Shown: one piece after another, positions 28,126 to 36,709 of the stretch
How positions within the stretch are numbered: the first letter of the stretch is position 1
How the letters are laid out: each line of letters begins with the position of its first letter
Assembly (NCBI RefSeq): GCF_900215355.1
Contig: NZ_OBEA01000001.1
Coordinates: 867,266 to 931,265, forward strand
From: Pseudooceanicola antarcticus
Lineage (GTDB): Bacteria > Pseudomonadota > Alphaproteobacteria > Rhodobacterales > Rhodobacteraceae
Direction: 5' to 3'
DNA: 64,000 bases
Notes under the pieces: model-generated
Told to the model about the DNA's origin: nothing
Database searches by the model: none
What the model saw: only the letters and a program-made list of their open reading frames with translations
Program-made: the position numbers and the translations under genes

Positions 28126-29559
28126 GTGTCCGCCTCAGATACCGAAGATCCCAAGCTCTACGCTCCCAGGGAGCCCATCTTTCCCCGCAGAGTGAAAGGC
28201 CGGTTCAGGAACCTGAAATGGGTCATCATGATCGTGACCCTCGGCATCTACTACGTCACCCCCTGGCTGCGCTGGGACCGTGGCCCCAACCTGCCCGACC
28301 AGGCGGTGCTGATCGACCTGGCCAACCGGCGCTTCTTCTTCTTCTGGATCGAGATCTGGCCGCATGAGTTCTACTTCATCGCCGGCCTGCTGGTGATGGC
28401 GGGGCTGGGGCTTTTCCTGTTCACTTCGGCCCTGGGCCGGGTCTGGTGCGGCTATGCCTGCCCGCAGACCGTCTGGACCGATCTCTTCATCCTGGTCGAA
28501 CGCTGGATCGAGGGCGATCGCAACGCGCGCCTGCGCCTGCACCGGCAGAAGAAATGGGACCTGCGCAAGCTGCGGCTGCGGGTGACCAAGTGGGTGGCCT
28601 GGTTCTTCATCGGGCTGGCCACGGGTGGTGCCTGGGTCTTCTACTTCGCCGATGCACCCAGCCTGCTGCGCGACCTGGTGACGCTCTCGGCGCATCCGGT
28701 GGCCTATACCACCATGCTGATCCTGACCTTCACCACCTTCCTCTTCGGTGGCTTCGCGCGCGAGCAGATCTGCATCTACGCCTGCCCCTGGCCGCGCATC
28801 CAGGCCGCCATGATGGACGAGGACACGATCACCGTCGCCTATCGCGACTGGCGCGGCGAGCCGCGCGGCAAGCACCGCAAGGCCGAGGGTGCGGACAAGC
28901 TTGGGGATTGCATCGACTGCAACGCCTGCGTCAACGTCTGCCCCATGGGGATCGACATCCGCGATGGCCAGCAGATGGCCTGCATCACCTGTGCGCTCTG
29001 CATCGACGCCTGCGATGACGTGATGGACAAGGTTGGCAAGCCGCGCGGGCTGATCGATTACATGGCCCTGACCGACGAGGTGAACGAACGCGCCGGCAAG
29101 GCGCCCCGCAAGATCTGGAAGCATGTCTTCCGTCCGCGCACGATTCTCTACACTGCGCTCTGGGCGGCTGTCGGCATCGGGCTGGTGGTGGCGCTCTTCA
29201 TCCGCTCCGATATCGACATCACCGTCGCCCCGGTCCGCAACCCGACCTACATCACCCTCTCGGACGGCACGATTCGCAACGTCTACGACGTGCGCCTGCG
29301 CAACAAGCATGGCGAAGCGCGCGAGTTCCGCGTCTCGGCCACCGATGCCACGGCCCTTGAGGTCCAGGTCGAGGGCAGCGAGGATGCCCTGGTCGAAGTG
29401 GCCCCCGATGCCACCCACCTGGCACGGGTCTATGTCACCGCCCCCGCGGGCTCTGCCCCGGCAAGCACCGACCGGACGGAGTTCACGCTCTGGGTCGAGG
29501 ACCTGGAAAACGGCGACCGCGCCAGCGAGGGCACGGTCTTCAACGGAAAGGCAGACTGA
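28126..29559 (+). CDS. ccoG: cbb3 oxidase assembly protein CcoG (FixG/RdxA)
   Basis: A 477-residue membrane ferredoxin needed for copper reduction during cbb3 oxidase assembly. Five membrane helices and two ferredoxin clusters are seen: CIDCNACVNVCPMGID and CITCALCIDACD. Further Cys motifs CGYACPQ and CIYACPWPR lie near helices. The C-terminal immunoglobulin-like domain (about 370-477) is in the periplasm. I chose the GTG at SASDTEDPKLYAP because homologues begin around there; the frame is open further upstream into the FNR box. It overlaps ccoH by one base. Confidence 0.93.
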   Translation: MSASDTEDPKLYAPREPIFPRRVKGRFRNLKWVIMIVTLGIYYVTPWLRWDRGPNLPDQAVLIDLANRRFFFFWIEIWPHEFYFIAGLLVMAGLGLFLFTSALGRVWCGYACPQTVWTDLFILVERWIEGDRNARLRLHRQKKWDLRKLRLRVTKWVAWFFIGLATGGAWVFYFADAPSLLRDLVTLSAHPVAYTTMLILTFTTFLFGGFAREQICIYACPWPRIQAAMMDEDTITVAYRDWRGEPRGKHRKAEGADKLGDCIDCNACVNVCPMGIDIRDGQQMACITCALCIDACDDVMDKVGKPRGLIDYMALTDEVNERAGKAPRKIWKHVFRPRTILYTALWAAVGIGLVVALFIRSDIDITVAPVRNPTYITLSDGTIRNVYDVRLRNKHGEAREFRVSATDATALEVQVEGSEDALVEVAPDATHLARVYVTAPAGSAPASTDRTEFTLWVEDLENGDRASEGTVFNGKAD

Positions 29560-30032
29560 TGAGCGAAACGGCGGATACGGGCTTTCGGCTGAAGGGCTGG
29601 CATGTGCTGGCCGGCTTCGTGGGCTTCTTCGGAGTGGTCATCTCGGTCAATGTCTACATGGCCTCCCAGGCCATCGGCACCTTCCCCGGCCTGGAAGTCG
29701 ACAACACCTATGTCTTCAGCCAGGAGTTCAACGAGCGCGTGGCGGACCAGGAGCGCCTGGGCTGGGTGGTCGAGGCCGAGGACCGCGACGGCTGGATCAC
29801 CCTGACCGTCACCGACCCCGCCGGCCAGCCGGTGCGCCCGCAGGAAATCCACGCCGTGGTCGGTCGCCCGACCGATTCCACCGACGACCTGGTGCCCCAG
29901 CTGGCCTGGAACGGCACCGGCTTCGAGGCCCCGCTGGCGCTGACCGAGGGCAAGTGGATCGTCCGCTTCTCGGCCATTGCCGAGGACGGCACCGAGTTCC
30001 TGCAGCGGCTCGACCTGCACGTAGTGCGCTGA
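29559..30032 (+). CDS. ccoH: cbb3 oxidase assembly protein CcoH/FixH
   Basis: A 157-residue protein with one N-terminal membrane helix (WHVLAGFVGFFGVVISVNVYMASQAI) and a periplasmic FixH domain (TFPGLEVDNTYVFSQEFN.., VVGRPTDSTDD, EGKWIVRFSA). FixH is required to assemble the cbb3 oxidase and contacts its subunits. It starts on the last base of the ccoG stop codon (TGATG). Confidence 0.9.
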   Translation: MSETADTGFRLKGWHVLAGFVGFFGVVISVNVYMASQAIGTFPGLEVDNTYVFSQEFNERVADQERLGWVVEAEDRDGWITLTVTDPAGQPVRPQEIHAVVGRPTDSTDDLVPQLAWNGTGFEAPLALTEGKWIVRFSAIAEDGTEFLQRLDLHVVR

Positions 30033-30039
30033 GGGTGAA

Positions 30040-32238
30040 ATGGCGGATCTGAGCGTCTCTCCGACTGTGGAACGCGGCGGTTTCGCCGCCTGTCCCGCCT
30101 GCGCCGTCACCCCGGCGGCAGAGGAGCTGGCGGCGCGCGCCGCGCAGCTCGAGGGCGCCAGCCTGTCGCTTTCCCTGCCCGGCATCCATTGCGCGGCCTG
30201 TATCGACACGGTCGAGCGGGCCCTCGTCGCGGCGCCGGGCGTGCGCGAGGCGCGGGTGAACCTGACCCTGAAGCGGGCGCAGGTGAAAGCCGATCCCGAG
30301 GTCACCGCCGAAGACCTGGTGCGGGTGGTCGAGGGGGTGGGCTACGAGGCCCATGAGCTCGACCCCGGCACCATCGCCGCCACCGCCACCGACCGCGCGG
30401 GCCGCGCCCTGCTGATGCGTCTCGCAGTGGCGGGCTTTGCCAGCATGAACGTCATGCTGCTCTCGGTCTCGGTCTGGTCGGGCGCCGAGGATGCCACCCG
30501 CGATCTCTTCCACTGGATCAGCGCCGCGATCACCCTGCCGGCCATCGCCTTCTGCGCCCAGCCCTTCTTCGCCAATGCCGCGGCCGCCCTGCGCGTGCGC
30601 CGTCTCAACATGGATGTGCCGATCGCCCTGGCCATCACGCTGGCGCTGGTCACCTCTCTCTGGGAGACCTCGCTTTCGGGCGAACACGCCTATTTCGACG
30701 CCGCCCTCACGCTGACCTTCTTCCTGTTGGCGGGCCGCTACCTGGACCACCGCACCCGCTCCGCCGCGCGCTCCGCCGCCGAGGAACTGGCCGCGCTGGA
30801 GGTGCCCCGTGCCATCGCCCTGCGCGACGGTGCCGAGGTGCAGCTGCCCATAGCCGAGCTGCGCATCGGGGACCTCGTTCTGGTCCGGCCCGGTGGCCGC
30901 ATGCCGGTCGACGGCGAGATCGCCGAGGGGACCTCGGAGCTCGACCGCTCGCTGCTGACCGGCGAGACGCGCCCGGTCCCGGCCCGTCCGGGGCAGGCGG
31001 TCAGCGCCGGAGAGGTCAACCTGACCGGCCCCCTGACCCTGCGCGCCACGGCCATCGGCCGCGATACCTCGCTGGCGCGCATGGCCGACCTGGTGGCCAT
31101 CGCCGAAAGCGGCCGTTCGCGCTACACCTCGCTGGCCGACCGCGCGGCCAGGCTCTATGCGCCGGGGGTCCATATCCTCTCGGCGCTCTCGTTCCTGGGC
31201 TGGTATCTCTGGAGCGGCGACCTGCGCGTGGCGCTCAATATCGCCGCCGCCGTGCTGATCATCACCTGCCCCTGTGCCCTCGGCCTGGCCGTGCCCGCCG
31301 TGACCACCGCCGCCTCGGGGCGGCTTTTCCGCAAGGGGATGCTGGTCAAGCACGAGACCGCGCTCGAGCGGCTCTCGGAGGTCGATACGGTGGTCTTCGA
31401 CAAGACCGGCACCTTGACGTCCGGCAAGCCGCGGGTGGTCAATCTCGACGTGCTGGCCCCCGAGGCGCGGGGCATCGCGCTGGCACTGGCTGCCGGGTCC
31501 TCGCATCCGCTGTCCCAGGCCCTGGCCGCGGCGCTGGCGGAGGAGACCCCCGCCCCCCTGACCGATCTGCGCGAGGTGCCGGGCTATGGCACCGAGGCCT
31601 TCCTGGCCGGGCAGCGCGTCCGTCTTGGCCGCGCCGAATGGCTGGGCGCCAGCAGCGGGCAAGAGACCGCCACCTGGCTGCAGACCCCCGCCGGGCTGAC
31701 CGAGATCCGCTTTGCGGACAGCCTGCGCCCCGGCGCGCAGGAGGCCGTCTCGCAGTTGCTGGCGCAGGGCAAGAAGGTGGCGCTCATCTCGGGCGATACC
31801 GAGGGCGCGGTCGCTGCGCTGGCCGCAAGGCTGGGCATCACCGACTGGCAGGCCGGCGCGCTGCCCGGCGAAAAGGCCGCCCGTGTCGCGGCGCTGCAGG
31901 ACGGGGGCGCAAAGGTGCTGATGGTCGGGGACGGGCTGAACGACACCGCCGCGCTGACCACCGCACATGTGTCCATTTCGCCGGCCTCGGCGCTGGATGC
32001 TGCGCGGGTTGCTTCCGATATCGTGCTGTTGGGAGGCGAGCTGTCGCCCATTCCGGGGGCGCTCGAAACTGCCTCTCGCGCGACTCGGCGCATTCGTGAG
32101 AACTTCCGCATAGCGACGTTTTACAACGTGATCGCGGTGCCGCTGGCCGTGGCAGGGCTCTGTTCGCCCCTGATCGCGGCGCTGGCCATGTCGACCAGCT
32201 CGATCACCGTATCGCTCAACGCCCTGCGGCTGCGCTGA
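30040..32238 (+). CDS. ccoI: Copper-translocating P1B-type ATPase CcoI/FixI
   Basis: A 732-residue copper pump that supplies the cbb3 oxidase. An N-terminal CPAC segment (18-21) and HMA-like domain with GIHCAAC precede eight membrane helices. The transport motif is TCPCALGLAVP. Actuator loop SLLTGE, phosphorylation site DKTGTLTSG and hinge GDGLNDTAAL are all intact. Loss of this family elsewhere removes cbb3 activity. Seven bases after ccoH; ccoS follows. Confidence 0.94.
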   Translation: MADLSVSPTVERGGFAACPACAVTPAAEELAARAAQLEGASLSLSLPGIHCAACIDTVERALVAAPGVREARVNLTLKRAQVKADPEVTAEDLVRVVEGVGYEAHELDPGTIAATATDRAGRALLMRLAVAGFASMNVMLLSVSVWSGAEDATRDLFHWISAAITLPAIAFCAQPFFANAAAALRVRRLNMDVPIALAITLALVTSLWETSLSGEHAYFDAALTLTFFLLAGRYLDHRTRSAARSAAEELAALEVPRAIALRDGAEVQLPIAELRIGDLVLVRPGGRMPVDGEIAEGTSELDRSLLTGETRPVPARPGQAVSAGEVNLTGPLTLRATAIGRDTSLARMADLVAIAESGRSRYTSLADRAARLYAPGVHILSALSFLGWYLWSGDLRVALNIAAAVLIITCPCALGLAVPAVTTAASGRLFRKGMLVKHETALERLSEVDTVVFDKTGTLTSGKPRVVNLDVLAPEARGIALALAAGSSHPLSQALAAALAEETPAPLTDLREVPGYGTEAFLAGQRVRLGRAEWLGASSGQETATWLQTPAGLTEIRFADSLRPGAQEAVSQLLAQGKKVALISGDTEGAVAALAARLGITDWQAGALPGEKAARVAALQDGGAKVLMVGDGLNDTAALTTAHVSISPASALDAARVASDIVLLGGELSPIPGALETASRATRRIRENFRIATFYNVIAVPLAVAGLCSPLIAALAMSTSSITVSLNALRLR

Positions 32239-32297
32239 CAGCCGGGGACCGGGGCAGGGGCATCAGGGCCGCAATCGGCCCGAAAGGGGACAAGGCA

Positions 32298-32456
32298 ATG
32301 GATATACTGGTCTGGCTTATCCCGATCTCGCTGTTTCTTGGCGGGCTGGGGCTGGTGGCCTTCATCTGGACCGTGCGCAGCGACCAATACGAGGACCCCG
32401 ACGGGTCGTCGCAGCGCATTCTCTCCGATCAATGGGACGACCACCCGAAACCCTGA
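32298..32456 (+). CDS. ccoS: cbb3 oxidase maturation protein CcoS/FixS
   Basis: A 52-residue protein: MDILVWLIPISLFLGGLGLVAFIWTVRSDQYEDPDGSSQRILSD.., with one membrane helix and the family signature F-W-x-x-R-S-x-Q-Y-x-D-P-x-G. CcoS is needed to insert haem b and copper in CcoN. AAAGGGGACAAGGC precedes the ATG. Last gene of ccoGHIS, followed by a terminator hairpin. Confidence 0.93.
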   Translation: MDILVWLIPISLFLGGLGLVAFIWTVRSDQYEDPDGSSQRILSDQWDDHPKP

Positions 32457-32464
32457 AAAGCGAA

Positions 32465-32483
32465 GGGCCCCGGAAGGGGCCCC
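32465..32483. terminator. Bidirectional terminator ccoS / D,D-carboxypeptidase
   Basis: Stem GGGCCCC / GGGGCCC with a GGAA loop between convergent genes. On the minus strand it runs into TTCGCTTTTC. Confidence 0.75.
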
Positions 32484-32546
32484 AATCGTGGATCTCTGAT
32501 CTGAATTGCCGTGCCGGTGGCCAAGCCCCGGCGCGGCAATGTCGTG

Positions 32547-34049
32547 TCAGGCGCCGGGACCCACCATGAAGCAGGTCATGTTGCGCGCATTCAGCCGCTG
32601 GCAGGTGCGGTCCGCCGCGTCGCGGGTCAGCCCGGCGAAATTGGCGTCGAACCCGGTGGGCGAGCGGACGACCTTACGGTCGGCCCCCTCCAGCGTCTCG
32701 ATTTCCGACAGGGCCGTGGTCAGCAGCACGCGTTCCGCGGCACCCTCGCTGGGATAGCGGCCCACGTTCACCGCCCAGTTCGGATCACCGCTGGAGGCGG
32801 AGCGGGTCACCAGCTGCGGCTCCGGCGCTGCCGGGCGCGCCGCCGCGACAGGGGTGTCCTGGGCGCGTTGCTGCATCAGTGTCTTGGGCCGGGCCATGGG
32901 CGAGACCGGGTTGATCACCGGACCCGCGGGCGCGGCGGGGGCCTCTGCGATGACCTCTTCCGTCGGGCTCAGCGCATCGCTGCGCTGGCCGGTGGTGGCA
33001 AAGGCCAGGGCCTCGGCGGCGGCGGCATCGAGGCTGGTGCTCTCCTGCGCGCCGGCTTCCGCCAGCAGCATCTCCTGCGAGGGCAGCGCGGCGGGGGCGG
33101 CGGGACGCGCCTTGGGGCGCAGCGAGCGCCGCGGCGCGCCGTTCACCCGGACAGTCTTGCCTGCCATCAGCAGCGGATCGCTGGGGGCGTAGTTGGGCTT
33201 GCCGGGCGCACGGGTCGTGGCCGAGGCCGGCGCACGCGAGAACCCGAGATCGAGCAGCTCGGCCATCTTGGCATTGCGCCATGCGGTGGAGCGGCCGCCG
33301 AAGACGGTGGCGATGATGTGCTTGTTGCCGCGATGTGCCGAGGCGGTCAGGTTGAAGCCCGCCGCACGGGTATAGCCGGTCTTGATCCCGTCGGCGCCGC
33401 TATAGGCGCCCAGGAACTTGCGGTTGGTATTGTAGAGCGTCCGCCCCTCGACGTTCGCGGTCACCTTCGAGAAGAGATGGAAGTACTCGGGGTAGTCGAA
33501 ATAGAGGTGCCGGCCCAGGGTGGTCATGTCGCGCGCGGTGGACATGTGCCCCTCGCGGGTCAGGCCATGGGCGTTGCGGAAGGTGGTACGGGTCATGCCA
33601 AGCGCCTTGGCGGTGCGGTTCATCCGCCGCGCAAAGGCCGCCTCCGAGCCTTCGATGGCTTCGCCGATCGCCGTGGCCGCGTCATTGGCGGACTTCACCG
33701 CCGCGGCCCGGATCAGGTAGCGCAGCTTGATCCGCTGCCCTTCGCGCAGGCCCAGCTTCGAGGGCTCCTCCTGCGACGCATTGCGCGAGACACGCACCAT
33801 CGTATCCAGCGAGATTTCGCCGTTCTCCACCGCCTCGAAGGCGATGTAGAGCGTCATCATCTTGGTCAGGGAGGCCGGATGCAGCCGCGTATCGGCATTG
33901 CGCGACCGCAATACCTCGCCGGTGCGAGCGTCGACCACCATCTCGGCGTAGGGCGCCGCATGGACCTGTGTCGAGAAGCCTCCCGACCCCATCAGGATCA
34001 GGATAAGCATCGAAAATCTCAGGAAAAGCCCGGTAAGAGCCGGCCTCAT
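32547..34049 (-). CDS. D-alanyl-D-alanine carboxypeptidase with C-terminal SPOR domain
   Basis: A ~500-residue penicillin-binding protein of the PBP5/6 (S11) class that trims the terminal D-Ala of peptidoglycan stems. Signal peptide: MRPALTGLFLRFSMLILILMGSGGFSTQVHAAPY. Active-site motifs: SLTK (SxxK), SAN (SxN) and KTG. A Pro/Ala-rich linker (about 260-420) leads to a SPOR-like domain with WAVNVGRYPSEGAAERVLL and TCFMVGPG, which binds denuded glycans, often at the septum. The start was chosen at the Met that begins the signal peptide; the frame extends 33 codons further. Confidence 0.87.
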   Translation of the reverse strand: MRPALTGLFLRFSMLILILMGSGGFSTQVHAAPYAEMVVDARTGEVLRSRNADTRLHPASLTKMMTLYIAFEAVENGEISLDTMVRVSRNASQEEPSKLGLREGQRIKLRYLIRAAAVKSANDAATAIGEAIEGSEAAFARRMNRTAKALGMTRTTFRNAHGLTREGHMSTARDMTTLGRHLYFDYPEYFHLFSKVTANVEGRTLYNTNRKFLGAYSGADGIKTGYTRAAGFNLTASAHRGNKHIIATVFGGRSTAWRNAKMAELLDLGFSRAPASATTRAPGKPNYAPSDPLLMAGKTVRVNGAPRRSLRPKARPAAPAALPSQEMLLAEAGAQESTSLDAAAAEALAFATTGQRSDALSPTEEVIAEAPAAPAGPVINPVSPMARPKTLMQQRAQDTPVAAARPAAPEPQLVTRSASSGDPNWAVNVGRYPSEGAAERVLLTTALSEIETLEGADRKVVRSPTGFDANFAGLTRDAADRTCQRLNARNMTCFMVGPGA

Positions 34050-34229
34050 GCTCCGCCCTGCCACGTCATTCACCATCTGCCTCGTTGCCGCCGGTTTTCC
34101 GGTCGGCCCATTTTTCGCCCCGTTGGCCGGGACAGTCGTCTTCTGCAAGTGATATCATAGGGCGCATAGTGAACAAAGCGACCATTTCTGGGCGAAACGC
34201 AGGGGGCTGTGTACAGCTTCAAGATGTAG

Positions 34230-34238
34230 TTATCCACA
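34230..34238 (+). promoter_or_regulatory. Isolated DnaA box
   Basis: TTATCCACA, the exact consensus 9-mer. No second box or AT-rich unwinding region was seen within 200 bases, so this is not an origin. Confidence 0.5.
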
Positions 34239-34351
34239 GATGTGGTCCTACCAGAAGTGCGATTGCACCCGCCGCGATGCGAAAAGCAAAGGCGCTCTTG
34301 TAATTGTGCAAATGCGAAGGTTTTTCAGTTGGATGCAGGCCGCAGCTAAGG

Positions 34352-34375
34352 TGCGCAGGCGGAAAAGCCTGCGCA
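34352..34375 (-). terminator. Terminator of the HAD hydrolase gene
   Basis: Perfect 9-bp stem TGCGCAGGC / GCCTGCGCA with a 6-base loop, directly beyond the stop codon on the minus strand. Confidence 0.6.
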
Positions 34376-34383
34376 TTCCGCCG

Positions 34384-35085
34384 TCAGCCGATCCTTGCCA
34401 CCAGCTCGGGGAGCTCGCCCAGATCGGGCAGGGCATGGAAGCGCGGCTCGGCCTCGGGCGCCTCGGCATGTTCCAGCGCCCAGGTCTGGCCATGGGGGAT
34501 GTGGACCCCATGAGCACCGGCGGCAATCGCCGGCAGAACGTCGGATTTCATCGAGTTGCCCACCATCAGCGCCTGCGTGGCCCCCCCGCCATGGGCGGCG
34601 AAGATCCGGGCGTAGATATCGGAGGTCTTGTCCGAGACGATCTCGATCCCGTCGAAGAGATCGCCCAGGCCGGATTGCGCCAGCTTGCGCTCCTGGTCCA
34701 GCAGGTCGCCCTTGGTGATCAGCACCACCAGGTGATCCTCGGAAAGCTGCTCTACCGCCTCACGGGCATGGGGCAGAAGCTCGATCGGATGCTGAAGCAT
34801 TTCCTGCCCGGCGGCGATGAGCTGAGAGATCACCTCGCCGGGGACCCGCTTGTCGGTGACCTCGAGCGCGGTCTCGATCATCGACAGAACGAAGCCCTTG
34901 ATGCCGAATCCATAGTGACCGAGGTTGCGCCGTTCGGCGGCCAGAAGCCGCTCTGCCAGGTGGTCGGGATCGGCATGCTCGGCCAGCAGCTCTGCGAATC
35001 GCTCCTGGGTGAGCTGGAAGAACCGCTCGTTGTGCCAGAGGGTATCGTCCGCATCGAAACCGATTGTTGTGATTTTTCGAGTCAT
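34384..35085 (-). CDS. HAD-superfamily hydrolase
   Basis: A 233-residue phosphatase-like protein of the haloacid dehalogenase superfamily. Motif I FDADDTLW carries the nucleophile and acid Asp pair, motif II is LITKGD, and motif III/IV is around VSDKTSDIYARI and GNSMKSDVLPA. A helical cap lies between about 20 and 95. The DADDTLWHNE opening is found in pyrimidine- or sugar-phosphate phosphatases, but the substrate is unknown. The ATG at MTRKITTIGFD was taken; a GTG three codons earlier is nearer a GGGAG site. Confidence 0.85.
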   Translation of the reverse strand: MTRKITTIGFDADDTLWHNERFFQLTQERFAELLAEHADPDHLAERLLAAERRNLGHYGFGIKGFVLSMIETALEVTDKRVPGEVISQLIAAGQEMLQHPIELLPHAREAVEQLSEDHLVVLITKGDLLDQERKLAQSGLGDLFDGIEIVSDKTSDIYARIFAAHGGGATQALMVGNSMKSDVLPAIAAGAHGVHIPHGQTWALEHAEAPEAEPRFHALPDLGELPELVARIG

Positions 35086-35348
35086 TTTGTCCACGTACTC
35101 CCGGCCTGGGCCTTCCCTGAGGCCCGACTGACGTTATATAGAGCAGCCTGACCCCGAAACCTCAAACTTGACCGCTGGCAGCCTCCTCGACGCGCAGTTC
35201 TCGCGGTCAGGGTCTGCAAGACCCAGACAGCAAACCGGCGGAAGCGACGACCGACGTGACAATGAGAGATGTGACGATGACCCTGAAAGCCGGGCAGCAT
35301 GCCCTGTTGCTGAAGGACCCGATGGTGGTTCGCGCCGACGTGCTGCGG

Positions 35349-35675
35349 ATGGCGGGCAAGGATGATGAAGGCGGTGACGATGGCGATCTCTCGGTGGTGC
35401 TCGACACCAAGCCGAAGACGAAACGCCCGCCGCTCTACAAGGTTCTGCTGCTGAACGACGACTACACGCCGATGGAATTCGTCGTCCTGGTGCTTGAGCG
35501 CTTCTTCGGCCTGAACCATGCCCAGGCCTTCGAGATCATGCTGACGGTCCACAAGAAGGGCGTCGCCGTGGTCGGCGTCTTCAGCCACGAGATCGCCGAG
35601 ACCAAGGTGGCCCAGGTGATGGATTTCGCCCGCAAGCACCAGCACCCGCTGCAATGCACCATGGAAAAGGAATAG
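35349..35675 (+). CDS. clpS: ATP-dependent Clp protease adaptor ClpS
   Basis: A 108-residue N-end rule adaptor that hands proteins with bulky N-terminal residues to ClpAP. Core motifs are present: [46 protein letters not shown] and [10 protein letters not shown]. The start is uncertain. The ATG at MAGKDDEGG gives the usual length, but an ATG nine codons upstream has a better ribosome site (GAAGGA), and the frame is open to 35256. It lies seven bases before the methyltransferase gene. Confidence 0.92.
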   Translation: MAGKDDEGGDDGDLSVVLDTKPKTKRPPLYKVLLLNDDYTPMEFVVLVLERFFGLNHAQAFEIMLTVHKKGVAVVGVFSHEIAETKVAQVMDFARKHQHPLQCTMEKE

Positions 35676-35681
35676 GGCCCC

Positions 35682-36707
35682 ATGCTGGGAACCCGTCTGA
35701 AGCTCGCCCTCGATGGCGGGCTGAGCCTGCCCGAGAGCGGGACAATCGCCGTTTTCGAACCGCCCGTCGATGCCGATCTCTCGGCCCTGCCGAAAGAGCG
35801 GGTCGAGGTGATCTCGCGCTTCTATCCCGATCACCAGGTCTTCAAGGCCCGCGGCTACAAGGTAAGTACCGCTCCCTCGGTGGGCTATGCCGCCGCGGTC
35901 GTCTGCCTGCCCCGCTCAAAGCCGCTGGGGCGGCTGCTGGTCGCCTGGGGGCGTCACCTGCTTGCGGACAAGGGGCCGGTGATCGTCGACGGGCAGAAGG
36001 AAGACGGTGTCGATTCGATGCTGAAGGCCTGCCGTGAGCGGGTCCTGATCGATGCGCCGGTCAACAAGGCCCATGGCAAGCTCTTCGTGATCGAGGATGG
36101 CGACTTCGTCGACTGGTGGGTGGACCCTGGAAAGACTGCCGATGGCTGGGAAACCCAGCCGGGCGTCTTCTCGGCCGATGGGGTCGACCGGGCCTCGGCG
36201 CTGCTGGCGGCAGAGCTTTCGTCCCTCAAGGGCCACGGCGCGGACCTGGGCGCGGGCTGGGGCTACCTGTCGGCCATGGCGCTGAAGCAGAACGAGGGCA
36301 TCAAGGCGCTGCACCTGGTCGAGGCCGACTATCCCGCCCTGGACAGCGCAGAGCAGAACATCGACGACGAGCGCGCGCAGTTCCACTGGAACAACGCGCT
36401 GACCTGGCGTCCGGACCGGATGCTGGACTTCGTGATCATGAATCCGCCCTTCCACCAGGGCCGCAAGCAGGACCCGGAGCTGGGCCGCGCCTTCATCCGC
36501 GCAGCGGCGGGCATGCTGGCCCCGCGAGGCATCCTGCTGATGGTGGCCAATGCGCATCTCGGATACGAGAACGTCCTGGACGAAAACTTCGGCGAAGTCA
36601 GCCGGATCGGCGGCGATCGCAGCTTCAAGCTGTTCCGCGCCGAGCGCCCCTCTCGCCAAAGCCCGCGTACCGGGCTAGGGTCCGGGACGGGACGTCAGGG
36701 GAGATAG
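35682..36707 (+). CDS. rsmC: RsmC-like 16S rRNA (guanine-N2) methyltransferase
   Basis: A 341-residue protein with a degenerate N-terminal methyltransferase-like half and a C-terminal catalytic MTS domain. The SAM-binding region is HGADLGAGWGYLSAMAL (about 185-200), and the catalytic NPPFHQG is at about 250. E. coli RsmC methylates G1207 of 16S rRNA. The specificity here is inferred from overall layout. Follows clpS and precedes the SDR gene by two bases, so they are likely co-transcribed. Confidence 0.82.
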   Translation: MLGTRLKLALDGGLSLPESGTIAVFEPPVDADLSALPKERVEVISRFYPDHQVFKARGYKVSTAPSVGYAAAVVCLPRSKPLGRLLVAWGRHLLADKGPVIVDGQKEDGVDSMLKACRERVLIDAPVNKAHGKLFVIEDGDFVDWWVDPGKTADGWETQPGVFSADGVDRASALLAAELSSLKGHGADLGAGWGYLSAMALKQNEGIKALHLVEADYPALDSAEQNIDDERAQFHWNNALTWRPDRMLDFVIMNPPFHQGRKQDPELGRAFIRAAAGMLAPRGILLMVANAHLGYENVLDENFGEVSRIGGDRSFKLFRAERPSRQSPRTGLGSGTGRQGR

Positions 36708-36709
36708 CG

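Larger units (their letters stand above)
34050..34383. other. Intergenic region with a DnaA box, between dac gene and HAD gene
   Basis: About 330 bases with no gene. It should contain the promoter of the carboxypeptidase (minus strand). It holds one perfect DnaA box, TTATCCACA at 34230-34238, and the HAD terminator at its right end. The rest shows nothing recognisable. Confidence 0.5.

Noticed and set aside
29809..31968. A 719-residue minus-strand frame over ccoI
   Set aside because: Shadow of ccoI with Gly/Arg/His-rich low-complexity sequence.
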